Assembly (NCBI RefSeq): GCF_003719825.1
Contig: NZ_RIBS01000005.1
Location: forward strand, 310,001 to 374,000
DNA: 64,000 nucleotides
DNA from: Montanilutibacter psychrotolerans
GTDB lineage: Bacteria > Pseudomonadota > Gammaproteobacteria > Xanthomonadales > Xanthomonadaceae
Direction of reading: 5' to 3'
The notes under the pieces were generated by a model that saw only the letters and a list, made by a program, of their open reading frames with translations, did no database searches and was not told where the DNA came from. Position numbers and translations under genes: made by a program. Below, in pieces: positions 47,901 to 55,313 of the stretch. Position 1 is the stretch's first letter. The number at the start of each line of letters is the position of its first letter.

Positions 47901-50900
47901 GATGTGCACGTCGTCGCCAGACGTGACCTCCTGCACGGTCGCCGTGATGACGGCCTCGGTAGGGCCATAGGCGTTGAAAAGGCGTGGCCTGTGGCCGCCG
48001 CGGGCAACCCAGTCCTGTATCGCCTTGGCCTCGACAGCCTCGCTGCCGATGACCACGATGCGCACGTTGTCCGGCATTGCGACAGCACGATCGGCCGTGA
48101 CGTACTGCCAGAACTTGGTCGGTAGTTCCGCAACCGTGATGCGTGATTCGGCGCACAGCTTCCAGAACTGCACGGCGCCGCTCTGCCATTCCTGGGTTCG
48201 CAGCACAAGGGTTGCGCCGATGGTCAGCGCGCCCATGATCTCTTCGATCGACACATCGAAATTGATCGAGGTGAACTGCAGTATCCGGTCCGTGGACAGG
48301 AAACCGTAACGCTTGGTCAGTGCCTGGATGCGGCGGCACAGCGGCCCGTGTTCGACCGCGACGCCCTTGGGCTGGCCGGTAGAACCGGAGGTGTAGATCA
48401 CGTAGGCGAGACGGTCGCCGGCCAGGCCGAGATCTGCCGTGGCGAGATTGGCGGCCGGCAGCGACTCCCAGGGGCGTTGCGGACCATCCAGGTCCACCAC
48501 CGTCATGACGGAGGCCAGCTTGCGTGCGACCTCCAACCCGGCCTGGGTGAGCAGCACCCGCGGCTGGCTGTCTTGCAGCATGTAGTCCAGGCGTTCCTGC
48601 GGATACGAAGGATCCAGCGGCACGTAAGCGCCACCGGCTTTGAGAACGGCGAGGATCGCTACCAGCATCTCCGCGCTGCGCTGCAGGCAGATCGCCACGC
48701 GCTCCTCCGGAACGACGCCCAGCTCGCGCAGATGGCGGGCCAGCCGGTTGGCGCGCTCGTTGAGTTCCTGGTAGCTCAGCCGCTCATCGCCCTGCTCCAC
48801 CGCGATGGCATGCGGTGCGGCTACTGCCTGACGCTCGAACAGCTCGTGGATGCAGACATCGGCATTCGGCGCGCTATGCGGTTTGTCGTTCCAGGCCACC
48901 AGTACCTGATGGCGCTCGGCCTCGCCCAGCACGTTGATCTGCCAGGACGGAGTCTGCGGTGCGCGCTCCAGCGTCAGGGCCAGATGCTCCAGGGCGTTGT
49001 GCATGTACGCGCACACCCGCTGCGGCTCGACCGGTGCTACCGCCTGCGCGGTCAACTTGAAGCCATCGCCAAAGTCGTCCACCGACAGGTCGATGGGATA
49101 GCTGGAACGCTCCTGCACGGACACGAGGGACGCGCCAGGCACCCATTCCCACGAATCCTGTTCATCGGCGCTGTGGCGATAGTTCAGCATGGCGGTGAAC
49201 AACGGCGTGCTTGCGGGCAGCGCGCTGCAGCGCTGCGCCAGTGCCAGCGAGGCGTGCTCATGTCCGACCAGTCCCGACAGTGTGGCGTGGGTCTGGCGAA
49301 TGCCGTCCTGCAGACCGATGTCGCCCAGGCGCACGCGCATCGGCAGCGTGTTGATGAAGAGCCCCACTGCGCGATCGGTGCCGGCACCGCCTTGTAGACG
49401 GCCGAACAGCACCGTGCCGAACACCACGTCGTCGCGACCGGTGGTCTTGGCCAGCACCTGTGCCCAGGCCCAGTGGAACAAGCTGGCCGCGCTCACGCCC
49501 AGAGCGCGAGCCTGATGCCGCAGACGCTGCGACAGTGCTGACGGCAGCATCAGCTCGGCTTCGTGCGCGTTCTCACCGCCACCGTGTACTTGCAGCAATC
49601 CGAACGGCGCGGTCGGCTCGTCCACATCGCCGAGCATCTCGCGGAAGAACGCCTCGTGCTCTTGCGCGCTCACGCTTTCCCGCGCCTGGACCACGAAGTT
49701 GCGGAACGGCACCGGATCCGGCAGTTCCTGCGCACGATCGGACAGGATCAGGCCGATCTCGTGCAGCGACACGTCCAGCGCGGTGTGATCAAGCACCATG
49801 TGGTGATGGACCAGGCGCAGCAGCCAGCGCTGGCCGCGCCGATCGAATGCGGCAAGGCCGCGGATCAGCGGCGCCTGCTGCAGGTCGATTCGGCGCGCAC
49901 CGTCGTGACGATCCAGTGCGGCTGCGACGTCGTTCTCGTCGAGTTCCAGCGTCTGCACGTCGAGTCGTGCCTCGCGCCACACCACCTGGACCGGCGCGTC
50001 CAGGCCCTCCCACAGCACCGCGGTGCGCAGGACGTCGTGGCGGTCGATGACCTGCTGCAGGGCCTGCACGAAGTCGTCGAGCTGCGCGCGCGCATCGAAG
50101 CCCAGGGTAATCGACAGCAAGTAGGGATCGCGGTCCTGCTGCAGCAGGTGGTGGAACAGGATGCCTTCCTGCAGCGGAGCCAGCGGATAGATGTCTTGTA
50201 CGTTGGCAGCACCGCCAGGCACTGCATCGACGATGCGCGCGATCTGCGCCGCATCCAGATCGATCAGTGGCAGCATCTGCGGCGTGATCGCCTCGCAGCC
50301 CGGCGGGATGGCATTGGCCGGCACCGTCACTGGGTGCCGACCAGCACGTGAGGCCTGTTCCACGCCTTGCGCCAGCGCAGCCAGCGTCGGTCGCGAGAAC
50401 AGAGCACTGATGTCGGCCTGCAGACCGTCGCGCCGCAGGCGTTCCATCAGTTGCACCGCCAGAAGCGAGTGCCCGCCGAGTTCGAAGAAGTTGTCATGAC
50501 GCCCCACCTTCTCCACGCGCAGCAGCTCGCTCCAGATCTGCGCCAGCGTGGTCTCGACCTCGCCTTGCGGTGCCTCGTAGACGCGTTGCGCGAACGCCGC
50601 GCCATCGGGCGCCGGCAGTGCCTTGCGATCGAGCTTGCCGTTTGGCGTCAGCGGCAGCGCCTCCAGCACCACGTAGGCCGCCGGCACCATGTAATCGGGC
50701 AACACCTGCGCCAATGCTTCGCGCAGGACGTGCGCTTCGGGCTTCGTATCGTCCGCGGACACGATGTAGGCCACCAGGCGCACTTCACCGGGTGCATCCT
50801 CGCGCGCCAACACCGCGACCTCACGCACGCCGGGTTGGCTGGCCAGCTGCGCTTCGATCTCGCCCGGCTCGATACGCAAGCCGCGGATCTTCACCTGATG

Positions 50901-53900
50901 GTCGTTGCGTCCGAGGTACTCGATCGTGCCGTCCGATCGCCAGCGGCCCAGATCGCCGGTCTTGTACATCCGCGCATCGGGCTGCGTCGCGAACGGGTCT
51001 TCGACGAAACGTTCGGCGGTGAGCTCCGGACGATTCAGATAGCCGCGCGCCACCTGTGCGCCGCCGATGTGGATCTCGCCCGGTGCGCCCGCCGGCACCG
51101 GCTGGCCGTGACGGTCCAGCAGGTAGATCTGGGTGTTCGCGATCGGCCGACCGATGTGGATGACGGCGTCGTCGTGACGAGTCAGGCCCGATGTCGCCAC
51201 CACCGTCGCTTCGGTGGGGCCGTAGTTGTTCACCAACGCGAACGGCAGGTCCGCCGTCGGCAAGCGACTCAAACGATCGCCGCCGGTCAGCAGCGTGCGC
51301 AGGCCTTGGCGCTTGCCCTGCCCTCGCGCCAAGGCCGTGTCGGCCAGCGCGGTCACCAGGAAGCTGGTCTGCAGGTCCTGTCCTTCCCACCACGACAACA
51401 ACGCCGACGGATCACCCGCCGATGCCGAAGGTGGCAACGCCAGCGTCGCGCCCTGGCACAGCGCGGGCCACACCTCCCACGTGCAGGCGTCGAAGGCGAC
51501 GCCAGCCGTGCTCGAGCTGCGTTCGCCCGGGGCGAGCGGGAACGTCTCGCCGTGCCAGCCGATCAGATTGGCCAGATGCCGGTGCTCCACCATCACGCCA
51601 TTCGGGCGTCCGGTCGAACCGGAGGTGTAGATCACGTAGGCCAGGTGACTCGGGTCCGCAGTTGCCTCGCAAACGGGCACCGCGGTGGCCGGCTGCGCAT
51701 CCCATGGGCGCTGCGCAGCGTCCACCTCGATCACGGTCCAGTCGCCCGACAGATTCCCGCTAAACGTCAGATCGGCCTGGGTCAGCACGACGCGGGGCGC
51801 GCTGTCGCCGAGCATGTCGCGCAGCCGCTCCGGTGGCGATGTCGGATCCAGCGGCACATAGGCACCACCGGCCTTCAGCACGGCCAGCATCGCCATCACC
51901 AGGTCCGGTCCGCGCCGTAGGCACAGAGCCACCCGCTCTTCGGCATCGACACCCAGCGCACGCAGTTGATGCGCCAAGCGGTTTGCGCCCTCGTCCAGCG
52001 CCTGATAGCTCAGGCGCTGGCCTTCGTATTCGATCGCCACGGCCTGCGGCGTCCGCGCCACCTGCCGTTCGAACAGCTCATGCACGTACAGACCCTGCGG
52101 GTACGCACGGGCAGTGTCGTTCCACGTCGTCACAACCTGGCGACGCTCCGCCTCGCCGACGATCGCAATCGCATCCACCGCTTGCGCGTCGTCGCGCACC
52201 ATGCCGCGTAGCACCGCCTCCAGATAGCCGAGGTGACGCTGCATCGTCGCGGGCTCGAACAAGGCGCTCGCGAAGTTCAACGTACCGACGATGCGTTCCT
52301 GGGCTTCCTGCAGCTCCAGGGTCAGGTCGAACTTGGCGTCAGTCGCCTGGGGCGCAAGCTGTTCCACGCCAAGGCCGTCCAGTTCGAACGCCGTCTGCGG
52401 CACGTTCTGCCAGGCGAACATGAGCTGGAAGATGGGACTGTGCGCCATCGTGCGCTGCGGATTGAGCGCTTCCACCACCTGTTCGAACGGCACGTCCTGA
52501 TGGCTTTGTGCCTGCAACGCGCGCTCGCGAACTTGCGAAAGCAACTGCGACACGCTCGGGCGATCGCTGAAATCCAGGCGCAACGCCAAGGTGTTGACGA
52601 AGAATCCGATCAGCGGCTCCACTTCGACGCAGCTGCGATTGGCGATCGGCGTGCCGATCACCACCTCGTCTTGTCCCGCCAGGCGCGTCACCACGGCGCC
52701 CCACGCCGCGAGCAGCGTCATGTACAAGGTCGCGCCATGACGCCGCGACAGCGCCTTCAGCGCCGCTGTCAACTCGCGATCGAACTCGATCGGCAGGCAC
52801 TGGCCCTTGTAGTCCTGCACCGCGGGGCGCGGCTTGTCGGTCGGCAAGCTGACCAGCGTCGGCGCGTTGGCGAGTTGCGCGCGCCAGTAGGCCAGTTGCT
52901 GCTGTTGCACTTCACCGCTGAGCCAATCGCGCTGCCACACCGCGTAATCGGCGTACTGCACGGGCAGCCCCGGCAGCGGGTCGGTCGCGAGAGCCACGCC
53001 CTCCACCGCATAGCCGCGATACAACGCGCCGAGTTCGCGCGCCAGAACATCCAGAGACCAGCCGTCGGAGACGATGTGGTGCATCGTCAGCAGCAACACA
53101 TGCTCTTGCGCATCCAGGCGCAGCAGGCGCCCACGGATCAGCGGCCCTTGCGCGAGGTCGAACGGCGTACTGGCCTCGATGCGGCGCCAGTCGTCGACCG
53201 CGTCCGCACGCGGCCGACCATCAACGGTCAAATCCTGTCGTGTGAGCGCAAAGGTGGCCGCTTCGACGATGGATTGCGCCGGCTGGCCGTCCACCAGCGC
53301 GAAGTGCGTGCGCAGCGCTTCGTGACGCTGCACGATACGATCCAACGCAGCCTGCAACGCGGCCTCATCCAGCGATCCGCGTAGGCTCAGCGCGTACGAA
53401 AGGATATAGGCGGCACTGGCCTGCGTTCCCATGCGCGAGATGAACCACAGGCGCTGCTGCGCGAACGACAGCGGCAAGACTCCCGAACGCTTGCCCGATA
53501 CGAGCGCGGGCAGTCTCCCGGATTGCGTTTGCTCGGCCAAAGCCGTGGCGAGGTCATGAAGCACCGGGTGCGCAAAGAGGCTGGACAGCGCCACCTCCAG
53601 GCCCAGCCGCTGGCGCACCCGCGAACCCATCTGCGCGGCCAGCAGCGAATGACCGCCGATCTCGAAGAAGTGGTCGTTCCGGCCGATACGCTCGACGCGT
53701 AGCAGCTCGCTCCAGATCTGCGCCAGCGTGCTTTCGGTGTCCCCTTGCGGGGGCTCGTAAGCGCGCTGCGGGATGCCAGACGCCGCGGGCGCAGGCAAGG
53801 CGTTGCGATCGACCTTGCCGTTCGGTGTCAATGGCAAGGTCGGCAGAAGCACCCACGCGGCTGGCACCATGTAGTCCGGCAACGTTTGCGCGAGCGCGTC

Positions 53901-55313
53901 GCGCAAGGCCTGCGGGTCGAGTTCAGCGTCCGTTGCGCCGACCACATAGGCGGCCAGGTACTTCTCGCCCGGTACGTCTTCCCGCGCCAGCACGAGCGCT
54001 TCGCGCACAGCGGGCTGCCCCAGCAGCTTGGCTTCGATCTCGCCCAGCTCGATGCGGAAACCGCGGATCTTCACCTGATGATCGTTGCGGCCGACGTATT
54101 CCAGCGTGCCATCCGCACGCCAGCGGCCCAGGTCACCGGTCTTGTACAGGCGCGACGAGGGTTCCGCCGCGAACGGATCGGCCACGAAGCGTTCGCGGGT
54201 CAACTCCGGTTGATTCAGATAGCCGCGGGCTACGCCAGCGCCGCCGATGAAGATCTCGCCGATCTCGCCGCGAGACACCAGTTGGCCGAGTTCATCGAGC
54301 AGATGGATCGTGGTGTTGGCTACCGGCCGCCCGATCGATGGGTCGAATCCGTCGGCGCGGGCCATGCGGATCCAGGTGGAGTACGTCGTGGTCTCCGAGG
54401 GGCCGTAGAGATTGCAGACGTTGGCAACCGCGGTCGTCTCGAACACTTCCTCCACCAGCTGACGCTTCAGCGGCTCACCCGCGACATTGATGACGAGCAC
54501 GCTCGGTGGCACGGCTTGCTGACTCACGATCGCCTGCAGGGCCGACGGCACCGTGTTGATCAATGACACCGGCAACGCCCGCGTAGCGAGCGCGAGAATG
54601 TTGTCGATCAGATGCACGCAGCCGCCGCAGCTCAAGGGTGCGAAGCATTCGAAGACGGCCAGGTCGAAGTTCAACGAGGTCGAGAACAGTGTGTGCTGCA
54701 ACTCTTCCACCGAGAACGACTGCCGCGCCCAGTGAATGAAGTTGACCGCGTTGGCGTGCTCGATCATCACGCCCTTCGGCTGGCCGGTGGAACCGGACGT
54801 GTAGATCACATAGGCCAGATGGCTCGACGTGAGACCGAGATTGGCTACCGCGAGGTTGTCAGCCGACAACGCCTCCCAAGGCCGCTGAGGACCATCGAGT
54901 TCCAGAACCTTCGCTCCGGCTCCGATATCGCGTGCAACTGCCAGGTCGACTTGCGTGAGCACCACGCGCGGCTGGCTGTCGTTAAGCATGTACGCCAGTC
55001 GCTCGCGCGGGTACGCCGGGTCGAGCGGCACGTATGCCCCACCGGCTTTAAGCACCGCGAGGATCGCCACCACCATGTCGACGTTGCGCTGCAGACAGAT
55101 GCCCACGCGCTCGTCCTGGCCGACGCCGAGGTCGCGAAGATGGTGAGCTAGTCGGTTGGCGCGCTCGTTGAGCTCCTGATAGCTCAGCTGCCGACCCTCG
55201 TGCTCCAAGGCGATGGCCTGCGGCGTCGCCGCGGCCTGACGCTCGAACAACTCGTGGATGCAGCTCGGCGCGTTCGACGAGATTTCTTCGGGGCTGGCTT
55301 CGTACTTGTTCAT
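35919..55313 (-). CDS. Nonribosomal peptide synthetase, modules 1-6
   Basis: 6464 residues from ATG 55313 (MNKYEASPEE), preceded by AAAAGGA. Order: A1-T1 / C2-A2-T2 / CE3-A3-T3 / CE4-A4-T4 / C5-C*-A5-T5 / CE6-A6-T6. Pocket codes read by eye: A1 DLFNNALTYK (Ala), A2 DAWFLGNVVK (Leu), A3 DVEEVGAITK (unassigned; two Glu suggest a basic side chain), A4 and A5 DATKVGEVGK (Asn), A6 DASTIAAVCK (Tyr or Phe). YTSGSTG boxes fall at about 171, 1230, 2307, 3391, 4916, 6017. CE3, CE4 and CE6 start with the dual condensation/epimerisation signature (ITPxML...VPGGAANVQDIYPLAPLQ) and have HHxxxDH, so residues 2, 3 and 5 should be D. C* (about 4295-4750) has HRIVADR instead of HHxxxDG and cannot be a normal condensation domain. 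No starter C domain precedes A1. Confidence 0.95.
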   Translation of the reverse strand: MNKYEASPEEISSNAPSCIHELFERQAAATPQAIALEHEGRQLSYQELNERANRLAHHLRDLGVGQDERVGICLQRNVDMVVAILAVLKAGGAYVPLDPAYPRERLAYMLNDSQPRVVLTQVDLAVARDIGAGAKVLELDGPQRPWEALSADNLAVANLGLTSSHLAYVIYTSGSTGQPKGVMIEHANAVNFIHWARQSFSVEELQHTLFSTSLNFDLAVFECFAPLSCGGCVHLIDNILALATRALPVSLINTVPSALQAIVSQQAVPPSVLVINVAGEPLKRQLVEEVFETTAVANVCNLYGPSETTTYSTWIRMARADGFDPSIGRPVANTTIHLLDELGQLVSRGEIGEIFIGGAGVARGYLNQPELTRERFVADPFAAEPSSRLYKTGDLGRWRADGTLEYVGRNDHQVKIRGFRIELGEIEAKLLGQPAVREALVLAREDVPGEKYLAAYVVGATDAELDPQALRDALAQTLPDYMVPAAWVLLPTLPLTPNGKVDRNALPAPAASGIPQRAYEPPQGDTESTLAQIWSELLRVERIGRNDHFFEIGGHSLLAAQMGSRVRQRLGLEVALSSLFAHPVLHDLATALAEQTQSGRLPALVSGKRSGVLPLSFAQQRLWFISRMGTQASAAYILSYALSLRGSLDEAALQAALDRIVQRHEALRTHFALVDGQPAQSIVEAATFALTRQDLTVDGRPRADAVDDWRRIEASTPFDLAQGPLIRGRLLRLDAQEHVLLLTMHHIVSDGWSLDVLARELGALYRGYAVEGVALATDPLPGLPVQYADYAVWQRDWLSGEVQQQQLAYWRAQLANAPTLVSLPTDKPRPAVQDYKGQCLPIEFDRELTAALKALSRRHGATLYMTLLAAWGAVVTRLAGQDEVVIGTPIANRSCVEVEPLIGFFVNTLALRLDFSDRPSVSQLLSQVRERALQAQSHQDVPFEQVVEALNPQRTMAHSPIFQLMFAWQNVPQTAFELDGLGVEQLAPQATDAKFDLTLELQEAQERIVGTLNFASALFEPATMQRHLGYLEAVLRGMVRDDAQAVDAIAIVGEAERRQVVTTWNDTARAYPQGLYVHELFERQVARTPQAVAIEYEGQRLSYQALDEGANRLAHQLRALGVDAEERVALCLRRGPDLVMAMLAVLKAGGAYVPLDPTSPPERLRDMLGDSAPRVVLTQADLTFSGNLSGDWTVIEVDAAQRPWDAQPATAVPVCEATADPSHLAYVIYTSGSTGRPNGVMVEHRHLANLIGWHGETFPLAPGERSSSTAGVAFDACTWEVWPALCQGATLALPPSASAGDPSALLSWWEGQDLQTSFLVTALADTALARGQGKRQGLRTLLTGGDRLSRLPTADLPFALVNNYGPTEATVVATSGLTRHDDAVIHIGRPIANTQIYLLDRHGQPVPAGAPGEIHIGGAQVARGYLNRPELTAERFVEDPFATQPDARMYKTGDLGRWRSDGTIEYLGRNDHQVKIRGLRIEPGEIEAQLASQPGVREVAVLAREDAPGEVRLVAYIVSADDTKPEAHVLREALAQVLPDYMVPAAYVVLEALPLTPNGKLDRKALPAPDGAAFAQRVYEAPQGEVETTLAQIWSELLRVEKVGRHDNFFELGGHSLLAVQLMERLRRDGLQADISALFSRPTLAALAQGVEQASRAGRHPVTVPANAIPPGCEAITPQMLPLIDLDAAQIARIVDAVPGGAANVQDIYPLAPLQEGILFHHLLQQDRDPYLLSITLGFDARAQLDDFVQALQQVIDRHDVLRTAVLWEGLDAPVQVVWREARLDVQTLELDENDVAAALDRHDGARRIDLQQAPLIRGLAAFDRRGQRWLLRLVHHHMVLDHTALDVSLHEIGLILSDRAQELPDPVPFRNFVVQARESVSAQEHEAFFREMLGDVDEPTAPFGLLQVHGGGENAHEAELMLPSALSQRLRHQARALGVSAASLFHWAWAQVLAKTTGRDDVVFGTVLFGRLQGGAGTDRAVGLFINTLPMRVRLGDIGLQDGIRQTHATLSGLVGHEHASLALAQRCSALPASTPLFTAMLNYRHSADEQDSWEWVPGASLVSVQERSSYPIDLSVDDFGDGFKLTAQAVAPVEPQRVCAYMHNALEHLALTLERAPQTPSWQINVLGEAERHQVLVAWNDKPHSAPNADVCIHELFERQAVAAPHAIAVEQGDERLSYQELNERANRLARHLRELGVVPEERVAICLQRSAEMLVAILAVLKAGGAYVPLDPSYPQERLDYMLQDSQPRVLLTQAGLEVARKLASVMTVVDLDGPQRPWESLPAANLATADLGLAGDRLAYVIYTSGSTGQPKGVAVEHGPLCRRIQALTKRYGFLSTDRILQFTSINFDVSIEEIMGALTIGATLVLRTQEWQSGAVQFWKLCAESRITVAELPTKFWQYVTADRAVAMPDNVRIVVIGSEAVEAKAIQDWVARGGHRPRLFNAYGPTEAVITATVQEVTSGDDVHIGQPMADIAIYLLDRRGQPVPMGIPGEIHLGGTGLARGYLNRPELTRERFVADPFAMRAGARMYKTGDLGRWLPGGTLEYLGRNDEQVKIRGFRIELGEIEVQLRRQPGIREAVVLARADAPGEQRLVAYLVAEPNAELDPQASRQALAQTLPDHMVPAAYVVLDALPLMPNGKVDRRSLPAPDGEAFAQRAYEAPQGEVEMVLAQIWSELLRVEKVGRNDNFFELGGHSLLAVQLMERLRREGLHADIRALFAKPTLAVLAQAVQEAQRAGWRGVTVPANGIPQGCEAITPKMLPLVSLDPAQIARIVAAVPGGAANVQDIYPLAPLQDGILFHHLLQTRGDPYLLSTLLSFESRAGLDEFVQALQQVVDRHDVLRTAVHWEGLPEPVQVVWRQARLDVDTLELADGDAAARLAELADPRYARMDVRQAPLMRGTAAFDQGSQRWLLLLLQHHLAMDHVAVELIYEEIGLIRTGRSDHLAEPVPFRNFVAQTRLGVSAQEHEAFFRQMLGDVDEPTAPFGMLEVHGDGENVHEAELALPRTLSKRLRHQARALGVSTASLFHWAWAQVLAKATGREDVVFGTVLFGRLQGGAGADRAAGLFMNSLPMRVHLGELSVQDGIRQTHATLSGLVGHEHAPLALAQRCSALAANTPLFSALLNYRHTTPAGDTTPDWAHGVEMLSVRERTNYSFTLSVDDLGEDFELRAQIEEPVEPQRVCAYMHNALDRLVEALEHAPQTPSWQIEVLGEGERQQMLGQWNATERAYPQVCVHTQFEAQAARTPKAVALRFEDQALTYAQLNAKADRLAHYLLDAGVTLGARVGIYLSRSPELLIAVLGALKAGAAYVPLEPKLPKERLGYMVQDAGIGWALLEAGTIDELPLQGVDVVLMDGAASDDHWLEDYAQGDLPSVALFDVAYVMYTSGSTGQPKGVMVEHGGLSNYLAHAVASYLPGLAGSVVSSPLCFDATLTTLLPPLLAGKPVWLLPDETHTQTLARLSERLFAPGEGWLFKITPAHLEALSYLERDVAAGDAPHCIVVGGEQLPSATLRRWKGELLPQASFVNEYGPTETVVGCSVWTLATQEEPAQLAGSAATPIGRPIGNTRLYVLGANQQLQPIGSVGELYIGGAGVARGYLNRPELTEERFIANPFGPGRLYKTGDLVRYLGEGDLEFLGRIDHQVKIRGFRIELGEIEAELLRQPGVREAAVLAREDEPGDKRLVAYLVAAADGASPNAHALREALAQTLPDYMVPAAYMVLEALPLTGNGKIDRRALPAPGGSASTQRDYVAPQGPLETALAGIWSEILQVERVGRYASFFELGGQSLLVVRMISRVRQTLGLNLALSSVFAHPVLHDFASVASQTQTEALPALVPVARPDDMPLSFAQQRLWLAAQFGEDASAAYHMPIGLRLRGRLDQPALQAALDRIVLRHEALRTHFELVDDQPVQRISAAAPFELTYQDLHLDADDRDAAIEYWSGLEAREPFDLNRGPLFRGRLLRLDEQDHVLLLTLHHIVSDGWSLGVLADELSALYRGYAIEGVAHSRDPLPPLPVQYADYALWQRQCLDASTQEHLLAYWRGQLAGSPQLSTLPTDHPRPPTKGFVGGMVHAQIPQATTVALNELAASHSSTLFMVLMAAFNVVLSRYNGQSDLNVGTVVANRSRAEVEPLIGLFLDTQAIRTRLDPAQSFESLLQQVRATLIQAYLHQDLPFDKLLEELKPVRLPGVPPVFQVMVQMQSVPDPVVHLPELSLEELPLTEHTVKFDLTLYVNERDGAIDVAYEYDAALFEASTIERLAARFARLLDAVAVAPETRIDELGMPEALPGIKHEIMAVQDNGARRGLSPQQQRLWSADASEAGRVDDAAPTYHNLPLLLEFEGAVSFAHLEAALNVVIERHDALRTRFVDDGPSVWQNVDPHMPLPLAQFELDGGQTLLACALAEVERPFRIDRDRLIRATLLRDADARAWLCIVVHRIVADRRSLQLLAQELVTAYAALVAGQTPALPMLPLSFGDHVRWQSTLGVDTLEPLSMFWKQQLRGRLAVLELPSNRPRSALQRFIAGRHGFAIDAGLRERLQGFAQDRALAIEDTLLAGFVALLRRYTRHDEIVIGSSVAGRDPSGLDGVVGSLSNLLPLRTIVPAECDFETLLTDVSRTLKRAVQHGDIPFDLLTDQLDLEQEASRSALFDVVFEYDAQAGQVVRSGDIVARPVETNLGHGKYDLHLCVYPHDGGFEARLVYNAELFDDWLMTQMMGHFARLLHEMTERPKQLVDESPLLDATEQTRLCVDWNATERAYPQVCVHTQFEAQAARTPEAVALRFEDQALTYAQLNAKADRLAHYLLDAGVTLGARVGIYLSRSPELLIAVLGALKAGAAYVPLEPKLPKERLGYMVQDAGIGWALLEAGTIDELPLQGVDVVLMDGAASDDNWLEDYAQGDLPSVALSDVAYVMYTSGSTGQPKGVMVEHGGLSNYVAHAVASYLPGLAGSVVSSPLCFDATLTTLLPPLLAGKPVWLLPDETHTQTLARLSERLFAPGEGWLFKITPAHLEALSYLERDVASGQAPHCIVVGGEQLPSATLRRWKGELLPQASFINEYGPTETVVGCSVWTLATQEELAQLAGSAATPIGRPIGNTRLYVLGANQQLQPIGSVGELYIGGAGVARGYLNRPELTEERFIANPFGPGRLYKTGDLVRYLGEGDLEFLGRIDHQVKIRGFRIELGEIEAELLRQPGVREAAVLAREDEPGDKRLVAYLVAAADGAAPNAHGLREALAQTLPDYMVPAAYMVLEALPLTGNGKIDRRALPAPGDVAFAQRDFEAPQGAVETMLAAIWSELLGVEQVGRHDNFFELGGHSLLAVRLMGSLRREQLHVDIRALFAQPTLAGLAVAVENARRTGSGDVTVPANGIPSGCEAITPQMLTLVDLDPAQVARIVDAVPGGAANVQDIYPLAPLQEGILFHHLMQAQGDAYLLSTTLSFDSRARLDGFMRALQQVIDRHDVLRTAVLWEGLTEPVQVVWREARFEVGTPNLPEGDVATRLAELADPLHTRMDVHQAPLMRGHVAFDERGERWLLQLVHHHLVLDHTALDVLLHEIGLIVTDRAQELPEPVPFRNFVAQARLGVSAQEHEAFFSQMLGDVDEPTAPFGMLKVQGEGENVQEAQLPLPRALSQRLRHQARTLGVSTASLFHWAWAQVLAKTTGRDDVVLGTVLFGRLQGGAGAERAMGLFINTLPMRVRLGEIGVQDGIRQTHATLSGLLGHEHASLALAQRCSDLPASTPLFSAVMNYRHSIEAGDEADTPAWAQGVEVLSAVERTNHVPFILAVDDLGEDFELKALIERPIDPHRMCTYMHRALECLVEALEHAPQTPSWQIEVLGQAERHQVLVAWNDTQQNWPHPDDCIHELFERQAQATPQAIALEQGDERLSYQELNERANRLARHLHVLGVKPDDKVAICLQRSVEMVVAMLAVFKAGGAYVPLDPSYPQARLDYMLRDSRPRVLVTTAALQDQLPASPILWRTPVVDMTEAAQWQQLPHDNLEPGTLGLNPSHLAYVIYTSGSTGVPKGVMATHRGLCNLAQAQIAGFGVERDSRVVQFASFSFDACVSEVVMALLSGASLHLPPPGVLAGVELVEWLDANRITHATLPPALMVSLPADAALPQLHTLILAGEATSAAQVQRWAPGRRLINAYGPTEATVCASMHDCDAAATTAPPIGKPIANGRLYILDAHGRPAPIGVAGELHIAGVQVARGYLNKPEITEERFVSDPFVENSDERMYRTGDLARWRPDGTIDFLGRNDHQIKVRGYRIELGEIEAKLLAQPGVREALVLAREDASGDKQLVAYVADAADAELDAQALRRALAQALPDYMVPAAWVVLHTLPVTPNGKIDRKALPLPMTAGLIQNAYEAPEGETETALAQIWSELLGIERIGRQEHFFELGGHSLLATRLISRVRSEWDIEISLVTVFSNPRLSEFSEAIVDCQLSQFDADDIESIVAQHRGLVE
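39506..41057. repeat. Near-identical 1552-base copy of an Asn adenylation domain (A5)
   Basis: Matches 44081-45632 at a constant offset of 4575 bases, from the end of the A domain to the WNATERAYPQVCVH linker; only scattered base changes are visible. Confidence 0.85.
44081..45632. repeat. Near-identical 1552-base copy of an Asn adenylation domain (A4)
   Basis: Partner of 39506-41057. A direct repeat this long and this similar also makes the region prone to recombination and to assembly collapse. Confidence 0.85.
50492..51650. repeat. Near-identical 1159-base copy of a Leu adenylation domain (in NRPS 1)
   Basis: Partner of 32811-33969; encodes most of A2 including all pocket residues. The sharp boundaries at T-domain and A3-core motifs point to recent duplication or gene conversion of a substrate-selecting unit. 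Confidence 0.85.

Noticed and set aside
44310-48125. A 1271-codon open frame on the plus strand, and many other frames of 300-1000 codons opposite the NRPS genes (for example 34087-36219, 38652-40610, 40617-42545)
   Set aside because: They lie antisense to well-defined A, C and T domains, their products are Arg/Gln/His-rich mirror readings of NRPS motifs, and high GC with strong third-position bias keeps antisense frames open.
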